Origin: Brassica napus
Taxonomy: Eukaryota > Streptophyta > Magnoliopsida > Brassicales > Brassicaceae
Assembly: GCF_020379485.1 (NCBI RefSeq)
Contig: NC_063437.1
Location: forward strand, 2,790,001 to 2,854,000
Length of the DNA stretch: 64,000 nt
Direction: 5' to 3'
A program made the position numbers and the translations under genes. Below the pieces are notes generated by a model. That model was not told where the DNA came from. It was given only the letters and a program-made list of their open reading frames with translations, and ran no database searches. Within the stretch, counting starts at the first letter, position 1. The number at the start of each line of letters is the position of its first letter. This document shows, one piece after another, positions 48,942 to 62,039 of the stretch.

Positions 48942-51315
48942 TTAAATGAGGCTAAGTTCGGGGATTTGTATAGCTTCCTTACCTGTCTTCTCCCACAGTC
49001 TCTCTCCGTTGACAGGTTTTATGTTGTTTTCGTAGGTGTCTTGCCACCTTGATGTCAGATAGTAAGGATCAACAAAGCTACAAAATACAAAGAGAGATAG
49101 AGTTAGAACCTATATAATACTAAGATATGAGAAGAAAGAATAGTGCTTACTCTTCAGGTTCTTTGTTATGCTCGTTTATGACATAAATAGCATGCTGACA
49201 AGGTATCCCGGTGAGGTCCCATCGATTACAAGCACAATGCTTTTCTGGAAGACATACCACGTAGCTACAATCCCACTCAGTGACTTCATATAAGCTTTCA
49301 CTACTTTTAATAACGGTGCAGTGGTTACTTGCTTGGCGGTTTTGCTCAAAAATCTCCATGATATTTGGTGGAAACTGAGTCGAACAGCCACTTGTTATGT
49401 CACGCCTTCGAGAGTTACGCTTCATTGCAAGTCTCCTAATCTCCTCAAGCATGTTAATCAGTGGCAACTTACGAGCATCTTTGATTGTTCTGTTGAAGTT
49501 TTCTGAGAGGTTGTTACACACATCTTCGCATCGTGCATGTCTACTGAAAAATGCTCTACACCATGTCTTTGGTTCTGTCTTCAGCAAGTCCTCATGTGCC
49601 TTTGCGTCGAACACTTCTAAAGCCATCAAATTGATCTGATAATCTCCATTCGTGAAGCTGTATGCAATTGCCCAGAAATAATCTTCATACTCTGACGCAC
49701 TATAAACCTTCCTCCAATTTGCAAAAATGTGTCTAGCACAATGTCTATGCTCTGCCTCGGGTAGAAGGTCTGCAACAGCATTTATCAAACCTTTCTGCTT
49801 GTCAGATATGATAGTGAATCCATTGCCTAACCCCAAATCCAAATCAACCTTCAACTTATCAACAAACCAAGCCCATGAAGCATTATCTTCCACTCTAACT
49901 ATTGCCCACGCTATAGGATAAATCCTATTATCTGCATCTCGACCAACAGCTGCAAGAATCTCACCCTTTAACTCCCATTTCATAAATGCCCCATCAAGTC
50001 CTATAATAGGCCGACAACAATTCTTCCATGTGTTCCTCAGATTCTCAAAACAAATGTAGAATCTGTCGAAGACAACCTTACCATCTTCACGAGGAATAGT
50101 CACAATCTCAGTCTTCGTATTCTCATTTGAACGCTGAAGCTCCCTCTCATAATCCCACAGCTTGGCGAATTGCTCTCTCTGAGTTTGTATTACCAAATCT
50201 AGAGCCATTCTTCTTGCTTTCGTGCATATCCACTTAGAAACTGAGAGACTGTACCTCATCATTATCTCATCCTTGATGTCAGTCCACTTAATACCAGGTC
50301 TTCTTCTTGCTTCATCCTTGTACATCCTTGCAATTGTACCCTGCTTCAACATCCTTGCTTTACTACTCTTCAGATGATTATGTTTATCCACATAAGATTT
50401 CACCATCCACTTCCCCTTTGGCTTCTCAACAGAGCAATAAATCTTCCACTCGCAATTTTCCTTTGTACAAATGGCTCCCAGCTTTGTTTTCTCCCATCGG
50501 CAAAGCTTCACATCGAAATTTGTCTTCAAAACATATCGCAACAGCTGGTCTTTGAACTCTTCTCCACTCTTGAATGTCTGCATTAACCACAGGTATGGAG
50601 GCTTCTCATTGCTGTACTTAGTTCTCGAAATCACCTTTTCCTGTCGATTGAAGTAATCCCACTCATCATCAGTGTCAACAGCAGGAGCCGGATGTTCATT
50701 ATCCTTTAATTGCCTCTCCAATTCTTCTTCATCATCATCACAACCTGCACCTCTAATCTCCTCATTATCGGCATCTCTAACTTCCTCACTACTAGCACCT
50801 CTAACTTCATCATCTTGGTTATCTCCAAAGAGTGACTGAAATGGAATATCTTCTGCTTCTTCGATGACTTCTTCCTCAACCTCATCACGAGCATTAGACG
50901 ATTCCCCATTGTTCTGAGCTTCCTCGTCTCTCTCTTCTTCACCGCTGTCTTCTTCACCTCTATCTTCTTCACCTCTATCTTCTTCACCATTCTCTGGAAC
51001 CTGTTCACCAACACTCTGCTCAATGTAGATATCTACTCCACCTACTTTCATAGCTTCACAACACATCTGATTAATAGAAGCATCTGAAGAAAGTTCCAAA
51101 ATCACTTTCACCGACTCCATATATTCTTGTGGAAGCTTGTACCAGACGTGTTTCACCTTCCCGTTTGACCCATTGTCTTCACAGAATCCTTCGAACATAC
51201 ACCACGTCATGTAATCTGGATCGATAGCAATGTCTTTATTCACTAACCCTCCCCGATACTGAAAGTCGTTATCTTTACGCTCCATAACGCCTCCATAATG
51301 TAGCCTAATCTTCAT
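48942..51315 (-). CDS. Mutator-like (MuDR-type) transposase
   Basis: DNA-cutting transposase of a MULE. Exon 1, 51315-49151, starts at MKIRLHYGG just after an intron-like acceptor (tgattgcag). Exon 2, 49077-48942, follows a phase-compatible GT-AG junction and adds FVDPYYLTSRWQDTYE; total about 766 residues. Domain order: N-terminal PB1-like region, an acidic segment with EEDRGEEDRGEED repeats, the MuDR DNA-binding domain (LWLMQTFKSGEEFKD, CEWKIYC), the MULE DDE core (IIGLDGAFMKWELKG, TIISDKQKGLINAV, HRHCARHIFANWRK) and a SWIM zinc finger (CACNRWDLTGIPCQHAIYVI). The frame is open throughout. The C-terminus ends soon after GERLWEKTG, where a further donor (ggtaag) suggests another exon that I could not find. 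Possibly still able to act. Confidence 0.9.
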
Positions 51316-51830
51316 TAACCCTAATTCACTGCAATCAAACCAAAGATTATGATTTAGAAACACAATCAAACCGAAGAAGAAGAAGAACAACACAAACTTG
51401 GAAATCAAATAAAGATAAAGGGAAGGGATCGTGAATTACCTCATCTTTTCTGTCTCTCATAGAACATAGAAATCCGAGTTTAGAGAAGAAGAACAATGTT
51501 TAGAGAAGAAGAGAGTCTAGAGCAATTCGATTGTGGGGTAAATGAAATTAGGGTTTGTTCTTCTTTCAATTTGGGGCTTTTGATGAAAGAACCCGATGTT
51601 TTAACGGTTTAATCACGTGCTTAATTAAAAAATTAACGTCCTCTTGATTCTCTGTTAAACAGAGTTAACGCTGTTAAAATCGAATTGTGAAACCTCCGAA
51701 ATTCAGAAGTTGATGTATTTTATGGGTAACGCAATTTAGTCTGTGTATTAAATGGGGAGTCTAAAAAGTTCGTGTATTAAATTAGCAAAAGAAATTCAGT
51801 CTGGGTATTTTTAAGGAATTTTCCCTTAAG
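51316..51830. mobile_element. 5' flank and right terminal region of the MULE
   Basis: Holds the transposase 5' UTR (minus strand) and then a non-coding terminal segment. Its outermost part (about 51780-51830, aattcagtctgggtattttt then ggaattttccc) looks like the terminal inverted repeats of crucifer MULEs. A matching left terminus was not found on the other side of the gene, so the element's left edge is undefined. Confidence 0.5.
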
Positions 51831-52101
51831 AAAATGCACAGTAAATTCTGACATTCTGTCCATATACCTAATAAAATAAGTTTCTTATGTTATCTAGTGC
51901 AATTACCCTAAATTATTTATTTAAGTCCTTTTATTTTTGCATTTTTATTTTTCTTTTATTAATGCCATTTTTAAAAGGTTCAGAAAGTTTCGAAGTGGAT
52001 AGACCAAAGAAGAACGGATCCCCCATCGCCACTACCACATATACAAGAAAACAAAACACAAGACTATCAATCAATCTCCCCTCTTTCTCCGCACGTCGTC
52101 A
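51831..52101 (+). other. Upstream region of PPL1
   Basis: Contains the PPL1 promoter and 5' UTR, ending in a CT-rich leader. The MULE end lies about 270 bp from the PPL1 start codon. Confidence 0.5.
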
Positions 52102-53548
52102 ATGGCTTCTCTGAAGCTTTCACCTTCTTCACCAATCTCTATCCCTAAGGTTCTTCTCTACTCTTTCGTGCTTCTTCTTCATATTGCCAACCAAGTGAAT
52201 TATCTATATCTAACAATAACATTAGTGTCTGTTATTACAGAGCAGCGGAATTGTCGGTAGGAGAGGAGTTTCATTTCTTGTTCGGGCCGAGCAATCTCCG
52301 TCGTCCAATTCTGATCTTCAGGGTCTGTGTTTTCTTTACATTTCTTGTTTTAAATGTTATTGAAGAAAAGAAAAACAATTTACATTATTCTTGTATTCTT
52401 TCTTTATTATTCAAGATAAATGTCAGAGGAGACGTGTGGTGGTAACGTTAGGTGTTGTTGCTCCTTGGATCTCATTGCTTAGTAAAGCTCCATCATCATG
52501 TAAGTAGCAGTCTTCTTGTTTATAATCCTATCTTAGTTTCTTTGACATGCACCCCTCCTCTTAGCTAAAATTATTCTAAGAGGATTGATTATGGTTCAGT
52601 TGCTGCAGAAAGCAAGAAAGGATTCATGACTGTCTCTGACAATAAGGATGCATATGCGTTTGTATATCCCTTTGGGTGGCAGGTTATACTCTTTTCTTAT
52701 CAATTTTAAGAATCTGACATTTTCAAAGATCGACCAAACAATGTTGTGTTTGGTGTCAGGAAGTTGTGATCGAAGGTCAAGATAAGGTATACAAAGATGT
52801 GATTGAGCCGTTAGAAAGCGTCAGTGTCAATTTGATCCCGACTAGCAAACAGAATATCAAAGATTTTGGCCCACCGAAGGAGGTATGTTATATATGTTCA
52901 TGGTATATATAAATTATAAGACCCCTAGGTTGTTAAATACAAAATTTTATTAAAATTCTTACTTAATTGTCTATAGCGGAAGTGACTATATTTGTAAGGA
53001 TTTTTTGGGGATGTAGAGTATATTATTTTCTGGAAATATGGAGAAATGATTTGAACCTTGGTGTGGTCACAGATTGCTGAGACACTGGTAAAGAAAGTTT
53101 TGGCACCTCCAAATCAGAAGACTACTCTTATTAATGCATCAGAGGTGTCTGCTCGCTTCCTTTTATCTACTTTTTCACTATACATTTGAGTGGAAGCATA
53201 TGAGAGAGCGTGGTGGTTCTGATTGTTTGGTTTTGTTTGAGTTGTTGCAGCAAGAAGTGGATGGGAAGACTTATTATCAGTTTGAGTTTACTGCTCAGGC
53301 TAGAAACTACACTCGCCATGCGTTGGGTGTAATCACAGTTTTCAATGGTATATATCATCTGCCTAACCATGACTCTATAACATACACACCCTTTGAAAGT
53401 TTGTATACAATGCAACGCTGATAAATGGTGTTTTGTTTGCTGTGCAGGAAAATTCTACACATTGACGACTGGGGCTAATGAGAGGAGGTGGGAGAAGATG
53501 AAAGATAGGCTTCACACTGTGGTAGATTCCTTCAAGATCACTGTTTGA
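52102..53548 (+). CDS. PPL1: PsbP-like protein 1, thylakoid lumen
   Basis: A PsbP-family protein of the chloroplast lumen; Arabidopsis PPL1 is needed for repair of photodamaged photosystem II. Eight exons: 52102-52149, 52241-52322, 52416-52499, 52600-52682, 52760-52882, 53073-53144, 53251-53347 and 53448-53548. All junctions are GT-AG and in phase, giving 229 residues. It starts MASLKLSPSSPIS, a Ser-rich stromal transit peptide. Next is a lumen-targeting segment with consecutive arginines (QRRRVVVTLGVVAPW) ending at an Ala-Ala-Glu cleavage-like site, which suggests the Tat route. The mature PsbP fold follows (YAFVYPFGWQEV, RWEKMKDRLHTVVDSFKITV). I see no defect. Confidence 0.95.
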
Positions 53549-56073
53549 ACTGATATCAACTTTGGTTTGGTCATTTTATGCTTTCAAAAAGCCTGAGTTC
53601 TTGTATTTTTTGTTCATTCTTCCTTTTCTCACTTTCCCTTAACAATATTCTTCTCCACTAAGAGAGATTCAATACTCTGACTTCTTCACATTGTCTCCCA
53701 TTATATATCTGATCGTCCGAGTGGAATGATGTTCGTACTTGTGGTCGCACTGTTCTCTCCACCACTTGCACCCTCACATTTTCACCAATGGCTTACTCTT
53801 ATAACCAATTAAAAGAGAAGAGTAGGTAGAGAAAGAGAATTGATTTTTTTTTGAATAGTTAAACTCTATTCAAAATAACAAAAAGGGTGAGAGAGAGAAA
53901 CAGAGAGAGAAAAACTGAGAGATTTTCGGCCGACGGCGAGGCTCTCTGAGCCACCGTCGGTCCGGTTGTGGGGTTCTTTTTGTTTTTAATATCGGGCCTT
54001 TGTTCGGGGACTCTAGATCTACTTAGGTTTCGGCAACGCACTTCTCTTCGGTGGTCGTCCGACTTGTTTTTGGGAAGGGGTGGTTTTTTCAGCACCTTCT
54101 TCGCCGGCTTTGGTTACCGGGAAGCGGTGGCTCCTTCAGCATTGCTATTGTCGGCTTCTGCTTCCGGGAGGCGGTGGCTTCCGCAGCATCGCTGGCGCCG
54201 GCTTTCATCTAGGGTTTTTTTTTTCCTCATTTAGATCTACGAATTTGAGCCTTATCTGATTTTGTGCCTCTCGATCTGAATCTGTTGCCGCATGTATGTC
54301 GGAGATGATGAATCGATTGTAGGCTTTTAATATCTGTTGATAATTCGTAGATCCGTCTGGTTGGCTTGAATTTTTATGCGTTTGGTGGATTCGAGTTTCT
54401 CGAAGGTTTGGTTGAATGGTTTAGTCCCGGATTCGACTTTGCTGTCGACGGTGGCCGTTGAGTCGTCGTGGCGCTGTCGCTGGTACCGAGGAAGAAAGGA
54501 GGCGTGCGTCTTCGCGTGGATCGAGCGGCGCCTAACCTACTAGGGTTTTGGTTGGTTTTGGGCCTCGGGCCCAGTTGTTTTACTGTGTTGTATGCCTCTG
54601 GTTTTGAGCCTCTGTTTGTTGTAAGGTTTGGGCTTTGCCCTTTTGGATTTAATCCTATTAATAAACTTCAGTTGGAAAAAAAAAAAAAAGAGCAAAGTAG
54701 GTTTATCAAAGCTTTTTTACTTAAATCTGTTGTCTTCTGTGTTATGTAACAACTCATTCCTAACATCTTATTTAATATTTATGCTAATAGGAGATAGTAA
54801 ATACGGTAAAGAGAGAGAGATTATCCTGAATTTGTTTTTATTTTGGCCATTTTACCCGGATTCAAAAGTCAACTGGAACAAACCTAGAAAATTCAAACTA
54901 AAACCGATCCAAAACTCTATTTGTGTATATGAACATGGAGCTCTTCTGCTCAGGAGATCAATAGCCGATTAAAACGACTTGAATTATCTAATATTTTTAT
55001 CCTAACAATCTGAATTATCCGATATTTAAACTGAAAGTTCTAAACTATTTGATATTTTTATCTATAAATCTGTAGTTACCGGAAAAACCAGAGTCACACT
55101 AAAACTGAATTCTACCAATTTTTTGTGTACATATTAACACCGGTTTCCAACTTTGCTATTAAACCGAACCAAAACCAAAATAATCCAACTGAAACCAGAC
55201 CAAACTTTGTAAATAATTGAATGAATCCTAAATTTCTAGAACCAACACGCTAAAAACCAAAATACCCGGACATAAACTGAATGCTAAATTTTAATGGTGC
55301 ATATATATTTAAATGGTGCGAAGAAAACATTATATATATGGTTTATAAACAAATTAAAATATAAACAGTGTCTTCATATCTGATCCAGATCTGCAGTCAA
55401 ACCGGTAAGTTCGGTGGCTATAACAAGGACCGACTTATGTTTTTCTTGTAGCATTCTATCAAATATTTTACCAAGTTATATGTGTTATTTATGATTTATT
55501 TGTAAAGAAATTATATTTTTAAACGTTGATATTTTAAGTCCTTATGCTAAATTTGGAATTTAAAATTATTTAGTTGTAATTATTTAGTATCTATATTTGG
55601 TTATGAGTGGTGGGGGCATTTGAATTGATCGGTCCAGAATTTCTAGATAATTGTTTTTGGCTATATAGATATTTGGTTCAGTTTTGGTTGATTCTCTCGA
55701 TCATGTGTTAGTTCAATTTTTTTAGTATCATTAGATTTGGATTTTTGATTTTGTAACTCAAAATTTATCAAATTTATTTTGTGTTCTAATATATTAATTT
55801 TTTTTACCTCATTACGATTTAGAAACTAACAATTTATGTTTGATTTGAAAAAAAGACAAAAAAGAAAAGAAAAGAAAAAAAGAGTTGAATAGTTGATTAC
55901 CAGCTCACCAGAAAATATCTAAAACATTCCCAGTCGCCGTGACCGTTAGCAGACCTGCTACAATTCTTCTTCTTCTTCCTCTTCATCTCTATCAGCAGAT
56001 CCGCTAAGCAAAAATAGAAATCTAGGGTTCCTATAACAGAGTAGCTTAGTTACTCCTTACTCCACCTCCCAAG
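53549..56073. other. Intergenic region between PPL1 and ABCB20
   Basis: PPL1 3' UTR, then a retroposon-like insert (listed separately), then AT-rich DNA. The last 150 bases carry a CT-rich leader (cttcttcttcctcttcatct) of ABCB20. No other gene was seen. Confidence 0.55.
53840..54690 (+). mobile_element. Retroposon-like insert with poly-A tail
   Basis: GC-rich (ggccgacggcgaggctctct, ccaccgtcgg) relative to the AT-rich surroundings. It ends in attaataaacttcagttgg followed by about 14 A residues (54676-54689). Similar agagaagagtagg and agagcaaagtagg stretches lie before and after and may be a diverged target duplication. No reverse transcriptase is visible. A 5'-truncated or non-autonomous LINE-type retroposon is the best guess; an inserted processed transcript is possible. 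Confidence 0.45.
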
Positions 56074-59000
56074 ATGATGATCTCTCGAGGCTTATTCGGA
56101 TGGTCTCCGCCTCATATGCAACCACTAACCCCAGTCTCCGAGGTCTCCGAGCCTCCCGAGTCTCCCTCTCCCTATCCCGACCCAAGCGAGACCGGCGGTA
56201 CAGCCACCGCGGCGCAGGCGGAGGACGACGACGAGATGGAGGAGGAGCCCGACGAGGCCGAGCCACCTCCCGCTGCTGTTCCTTTCTCTCAGCTCTTCGC
56301 TTGCGCCGATTGTTTCGATTGGGTGCTTATGATCCTCGGCTCGGTGGCTGCCGCCGCCCACGGCTCCGCGCTTATCGTCTACTTGCACTACTTCGCGAAG
56401 ATCGTTGATGTCCTTGCTTTCTCCGGTGCGAGATCCGAGGATCAGTATGACCGACTCGTTGAGGTTAGTTGGAAGCTGGATTAGAAGATTGTAATGTTCA
56501 ACAAACTCGTTAGGCTATAATTAGGTTCTATAACGCCGTCGTTTTAGAAAAAAATCATTTCCGTTATGAACGACGAAGAAGCAAGAGAACGTTTAGGTTC
56601 ATTTCTTGATTCAGTGCATTGATAGGAACAAGCCGTCTCTTGCTTAAGAGCTATAGTTTCTAATTAAGTAACTTGTGCCTCATTGTGCAGCTTTCTTTGA
56701 CTATTGTGTACATCGCTGGTGGTGTTTTCGTTTCTGGTTGGATTGGTAAGTCGATCTTTGTCAAACATATGAATCTTTTCAGCAGATGCAATGATGATGT
56801 TTACTTATTTATTATAGAGGTCTCGTGCTGGATACTGACTGGAGAGAGGCAGACCGCTGTGATCAGGTCAAAGTATGTCCAAGTACTGTTGAATCAGGAT
56901 ATGAGTTTCTTTGATACGTATGGTAACAATGGGGATATTGTGAGCCAAGTGCTGAGCGATGTTTTGCTCATTCAGTCAGCGTTGAGCGAAAAAGTATGTC
57001 CAGCTCTAACGTGTTTGACTCTTTTTTGTTCTCTCTGTGAGTTGTACTTCTTTGCTATTTCTCTAATCTTCTTTTCTGATGCTGGACTATGAAGGTAGGG
57101 AATTATATTCATAACATGGCTACGTTTATCAGTGGACTTGTTATTGGATTTGTCAACTGCTGGGAGATTGCGCTCATTACACTAGCCACTGGTCCTTTCA
57201 TCGTTGCTGCAGGAGGTATATCGAATATATTTCTCCACAGGCTTGCTGAGAACATACAAGATGCGTATGCTGAAGCAGCCGGCATTGCTGAACAGGTATT
57301 ACGATTGATAGGTTTTATTGAGAAATTATTGAATTAGCATCAATATTTTCTCTTCACCGCTATTCAAAACTTGATGTTTGTTGATGGCAATTTGATCGCT
57401 GAACTCTTGAACATTGGAAACTGGAAGCTTAAAACTAAAAAACTTGAAATTTATCAATTTTCTTGTAGACCTATGTGGCATGTTGGCGTTCAACTTTCGT
57501 TTCCTGCATATTTAATGCACAGTTATGCTTACAGAGTTCAACATCTTTTTTTATTTCTTTTGCTATTATTTGACCAATCTTCTTGTGTTAGGTTCATATG
57601 ATGTTAGTTAGAATCGAAGAGGGTTAGTAGCGCCATACTTAGACACGAATATCTGGATTACCTCACTAGATTCCATGAGGTTTACTGCAACCAACAACCA
57701 GTTAGTTTTCTGCCAGTTTCATTTCAAAATATAGACCAAGGTATAGCCTTGTAGTTGTTGTGCTAGGAGGCAAGTTTAATTCTGAACATGTATTAATTGG
57801 GAACTGTGTCAGTAGGAATGCGTACTAGTGCTCTATTCAAAGATAGTTCACTGCCTCGTTTAAAGTTTGGTATGAATATTCTCTAACTCTTGGAAGGATT
57901 TATCTTAAATGTGCAGGCGATCTCGTACATTAGGACTTTATATGCCTTTACAAATGAAACTCTTGCAAAATATTCATATGCAACCTCCCTTCAAGCAACA
58001 CTTAGATACGGTATATTGATTAGTCTTGTGCAAGGCCTTGGTCTTGGATTCACTTATGGGCTTGCTATATGCTCGTGTGCGCTGCAACTTTGGATTGGAC
58101 GATTCTTTGTTTCCAGTGGAAGAGCAAATGGTGGAGAAATTTTAGCAGCTCTTTTTGCTGTTATTCTAAGTGGCCTGTAAGCTTTATTCTAGTGATATTG
58201 TCTTTATGAGTATATGTATAACTTGTCTTGACTATGCGTACTGTGTTGGGTAGGGGTTTGAATCAAGCTGCTACGAATTTCTATTCGTTTGATCAAGGAA
58301 GGATTGCTGCGTATAGACTGTTTGAGATGATAAGTCCTTCATCCTCTGTGGCTAACCAAGAGGGAGCTGTGCTGGCTTCTGTTCAAGGAAATATCGAGTT
58401 CCGGAATGTGTATTTCAGCTATTTGTCACGACCTGAGATTCCAATCTTGAGTGGATTTTACCTAACTGTTCCTGCTAAAAAAGCAGTTGCACTTGTTGGT
58501 AGAAATGGTTCTGGAAAAAGCAGCATTATTCCTTTAATGGAACGGTTTTATGATCCGACATTAGGTACTATGACTTGTGATTTAAGATGCACCACTCACC
58601 TTTGCATGGAGACAATCATGAGCTGACGACAGTTTGTTGGTTTCACTTATGCAGGAGAAGTACTTCTTGATGGGGAAAATATTAAAAATCTAAAACTGGA
58701 GTGGCTGAGAAGCCAGATAGGCCTGGTTACACAGGAGCCTGCTCTGCTAAGCTTGAGCATAAGAGAGAATATTGCATATGGTCGTGATGCTACTCTTGAT
58801 CAGATAGAGGAGGCAGCTAAAATTGCGCATGCACACACGTTTATCAGCTCGCTTGAAAAAGGATATGAAACTCAGGTAGAAATATTTTTTTGAAAATTTT
58901 GTTATGAAATCTTTTTTTTCAGTTGGTATTCAACCTTGAAGTGGGAAATTCCTTGTTTGGCTTCTAGGTAGGGAGAGCCGGTTTAGTAATGACAGAGGAG

Positions 59001-62000
59001 CAGAAAATAAAACTTTCAATCGCTAGAGCTGTGCTTTTAAATCCTACAATTCTTCTGCTTGATGAAGTAACTGGGGGACTAGATTTCGAAGCTGAAAGAA
59101 TTGTTCAGGAAGCTCTTGATCTTCTGATGTTGGGGCGCTCAACCATAATAATTGCCCGACAGCTAAGCTTGATTAAAAATGCTGACTATATTGCCGTGAT
59201 GGAGGAGGGCCAGCTAGTTGAAATGGGTACACACGATGAATTGATAAATCTTGGTGGGCTGTATGCTGAGCTTCTGAAGTGTGAAGAAGCAACAAAGCTT
59301 CCGCGAAGGTATGATAGCTTAGAACATAACCAGTTAAGTCGTGTATTGAAAGTTCGTAGAATATATATTTGGGGATCTGTTTTCTGTTGTTACGATCTCT
59401 AGAGGGTGTATTTTTGTTAATTATGTTTGTTTAAGGAACTTGTATGTTCATCCAGGATGCCAGTTCGGAACTACAAGGAGTCTGCAGTATTTCAGATTGA
59501 GAGGGACTCTTCAGCTGGCTGTGGCGTCCAAGAGCCATCATCACCCAAAATGATCAAGTCTCCATCTCTTCAAAGAGGTAATGGCGTGTTCCGTCCCCAG
59601 GATCTGTGTTTTAATACTGAAGAATCACCTAATGATCATAACCCTGCTGCACCTGAGAAATTGGGGGAAAATGGCTTGCCTCTGGACGATGCTGACAAAG
59701 AGCCAACTATGAAAAGGCAAGATAGTTTCGAGATGAGGTTACCAGAGCTTCCTAAAATCGACGTCCACGGTCCACAGCATAAATCAAACGACTCAGATCC
59801 AGAGTCCCCTGTTTCACCCCTTTTGACTTCAGATCCCAAAAACGAGCGTTCCCATTCTCAGACGTTTAGCCGTCCTCTTAGTTCGTCTGATGACACTAAA
59901 GCAAATGGTAAGGATGCTCAACACAAGGAGTCACCTTCGTTTTGGAGGTTGGCACAGCTTAGTTTCCCAGAGTGGCTCTATGCTCTATTAGGGAGTGTGG
60001 GTGCTGCCGTATTTGGTTCCTTCAATCCTCTTCTGGCTTATGTCATGGCGTTGGTAGTCACGGAATATTATAAGAGCAAAGGAGGCCACCTGCGCGAGCA
60101 GGTTGACAAATGGTGTTTGATCCTTGCCGCCATGGGGATAGTGACAGTTTTTGCCAATTTCTTGCAGCATTTCTACTTTGGTATAATGGGGGAGAAAACG
60201 ACTGAGAGAGTTCGGAGGATGATGTTCTCAGGTACTGGATTTTTTTGATCATTATAATTAACTTCACCACATTTTAACTACTTTCACTTGCCTCGCATCA
60301 TTAATTTCCCTGATGTTACAGCAATGCTGCGTAACGAAGTTGGATGGTTCGATCATGAAGAGAACAGTCCAGATACGTTATCCATGCGTTTAGCAAATGA
60401 TGCTACTTTTGTCCGAGCTGCCTTCAGCAACAGGCTTTCGATATTTATTCAAGATAGTTTTGCTGTTATTGTTGCTCTTCTTATTGGGTTGCTGCTTGGT
60501 TGGCGTTTGGCCCTTGTTGCATTAGCAACTCTGCCAATACTCTCTCTTTCTGCCATTGCTCAGGTTTGCATCGTTTCTTCTAGGAGATTGCTTGACATTT
60601 AAATTCTTATTTTATAATTTAGTAAACGTGCGGTCATAATCCCCTCTTTCACATGTGTTTCTGATTTTGTAATATTTTTTTCCAGTTCAAGTAGCGGTTT
60701 AGCATGTGATTCGTTGCTTTTTGCCATTTCATTCTCATGCACATAGCTCAGACATGTTTGTTTATTCAGCTGACATTGCATATTAATAACCCTCGAAACG
60801 AATTTGCAGAAACTGTGGCTTTCTGGATTCTCGAAAGGCATCCAGGAGATGCATAGAAAGGCATCCTTAGTCCTCGAGGACGCTGTTAGAAACATCTACA
60901 CTGTTGTTGCCTTCTGTGCTGGTAACAAGGTGATGGAACTCTACAGGATGCAACTCCAGAGGATACTCAGACAAAGCTTTTTACACGGGATGGCTATCGG
61001 TTTTGCGTTTGGTTTCTCACAGTTCCTTCTCTTCGCCTGCAACGCCCTCCTCCTATGGTGCACTGCGCTATCTGTTAAACGCGGGTACATGAAGTTACCC
61101 ACAGCTATAACGGAATACATGGTCTTCTCTTTCGCTACATTTGCCCTTGTGGAGCCATTTGGATTAGCACCTTACATCCTCAAGCGACGCAAGTCTCTCA
61201 TATCAGTATTTGAAATCATAGATCGAGTCCCAACGATTGAACCAGATGACAACTCTGCTCTCAAGCCGCCTAATGTCTACGGAAGCATTGAACTGAAAAA
61301 CATCGACTTCTGCTACCCATCTCGACCAGAAGTGTTGGTGTTGAGCAACTTCAGTCTCAAAGTCAGTGGGGGACAAACGTTAGCTGTGGTTGGCGTCTCA
61401 GGTTCTGGTAAAAGCACAATAATCTCACTCGTCGAGAGATACTACGACCCAGTCGCTGGCCAAGTCCTACTAGATGGGCGTGACTTAAAGCTATATAACC
61501 TGAGATGGTTGAGAAGTCATATGGGTCTGGTTCAGCAAGAGCCCATAATCTTTTCCACAACCATCAGAGACAACATCATATACGCAAGGCATAACGCGAG
61601 CGAAGCTGAGATGAAGGAAGCAGCGAGAATAGCAAACGCTCACCATTTCATCAGCAGCTTACCTCACGGTTACGACACACATGTCGGGATGAGAGGTGTG
61701 GAGCTTACCCCAGGACAGAAACAGAGAATAGCGATAGCGCGTGTAGTGCTGAAGAACGCTCCCATCATCTTGATAGATGAAGCAAGCTCGTCTATAGAAT
61801 CTGAATCAAGCCGGGTCGTCCAAGAGGCTCTTGACACGTTGATAATGGGGAATAAAACGACGATTCTGATAGCGCATAGAGCTGCTATGATGAGGCATGT
61901 TGATAACATTGTGGTTCTCAATGGAGGGAGAATAGTGGAGGAAGGTACGCATGATGCGTTAGCAGCTAAGAATGGATTGTACGTCCGTCTAATGCAACCA

Positions 62001-62039
62001 CACTTCGGTAAAGGTCTACGCCAACATCGACTAATATAG
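56074..62039 (+). CDS. ABCB20: ABCB20-type full-size ABC transporter
   Basis: Plasma-membrane P-glycoprotein-class transporter; Arabidopsis ABCB6 and ABCB20 export auxin. Eleven exons: 56074-56463, 56691-56745, 56818-56993, 57095-57295, 57917-58176, 58254-58564, 58655-58875, 58968-59308, 59456-60231, 60322-60563 and 60810-62039. All are phase-consistent, giving 1400 residues (Arabidopsis about 1408). Order is membrane domain 1, NBD1 (Walker A GRNGSGKSS at about 443, Walker B ILLLDEVTGGLD), a long Ser/Pro-rich linker, membrane domain 2, then NBD2 (Walker A GVSGSGKST at about 1186, IILIDEASSSIE). The N-terminus is the family's acidic MMISRGLFGWSPPHM. NBD1 has TEEQK in place of the LSGGQ signature and Arg where the switch His is expected (IIIARQLS). 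NBD2 reads TPGQK and keeps AHR. Intact. Confidence 0.96.

Noticed and set aside
54468..54972. Open frames after PPL1
   Set aside because: They lie in the poly-A-tailed retroposon-like block and beyond it; one runs through the A tract as poly-lysine, and no domain is recognisable.
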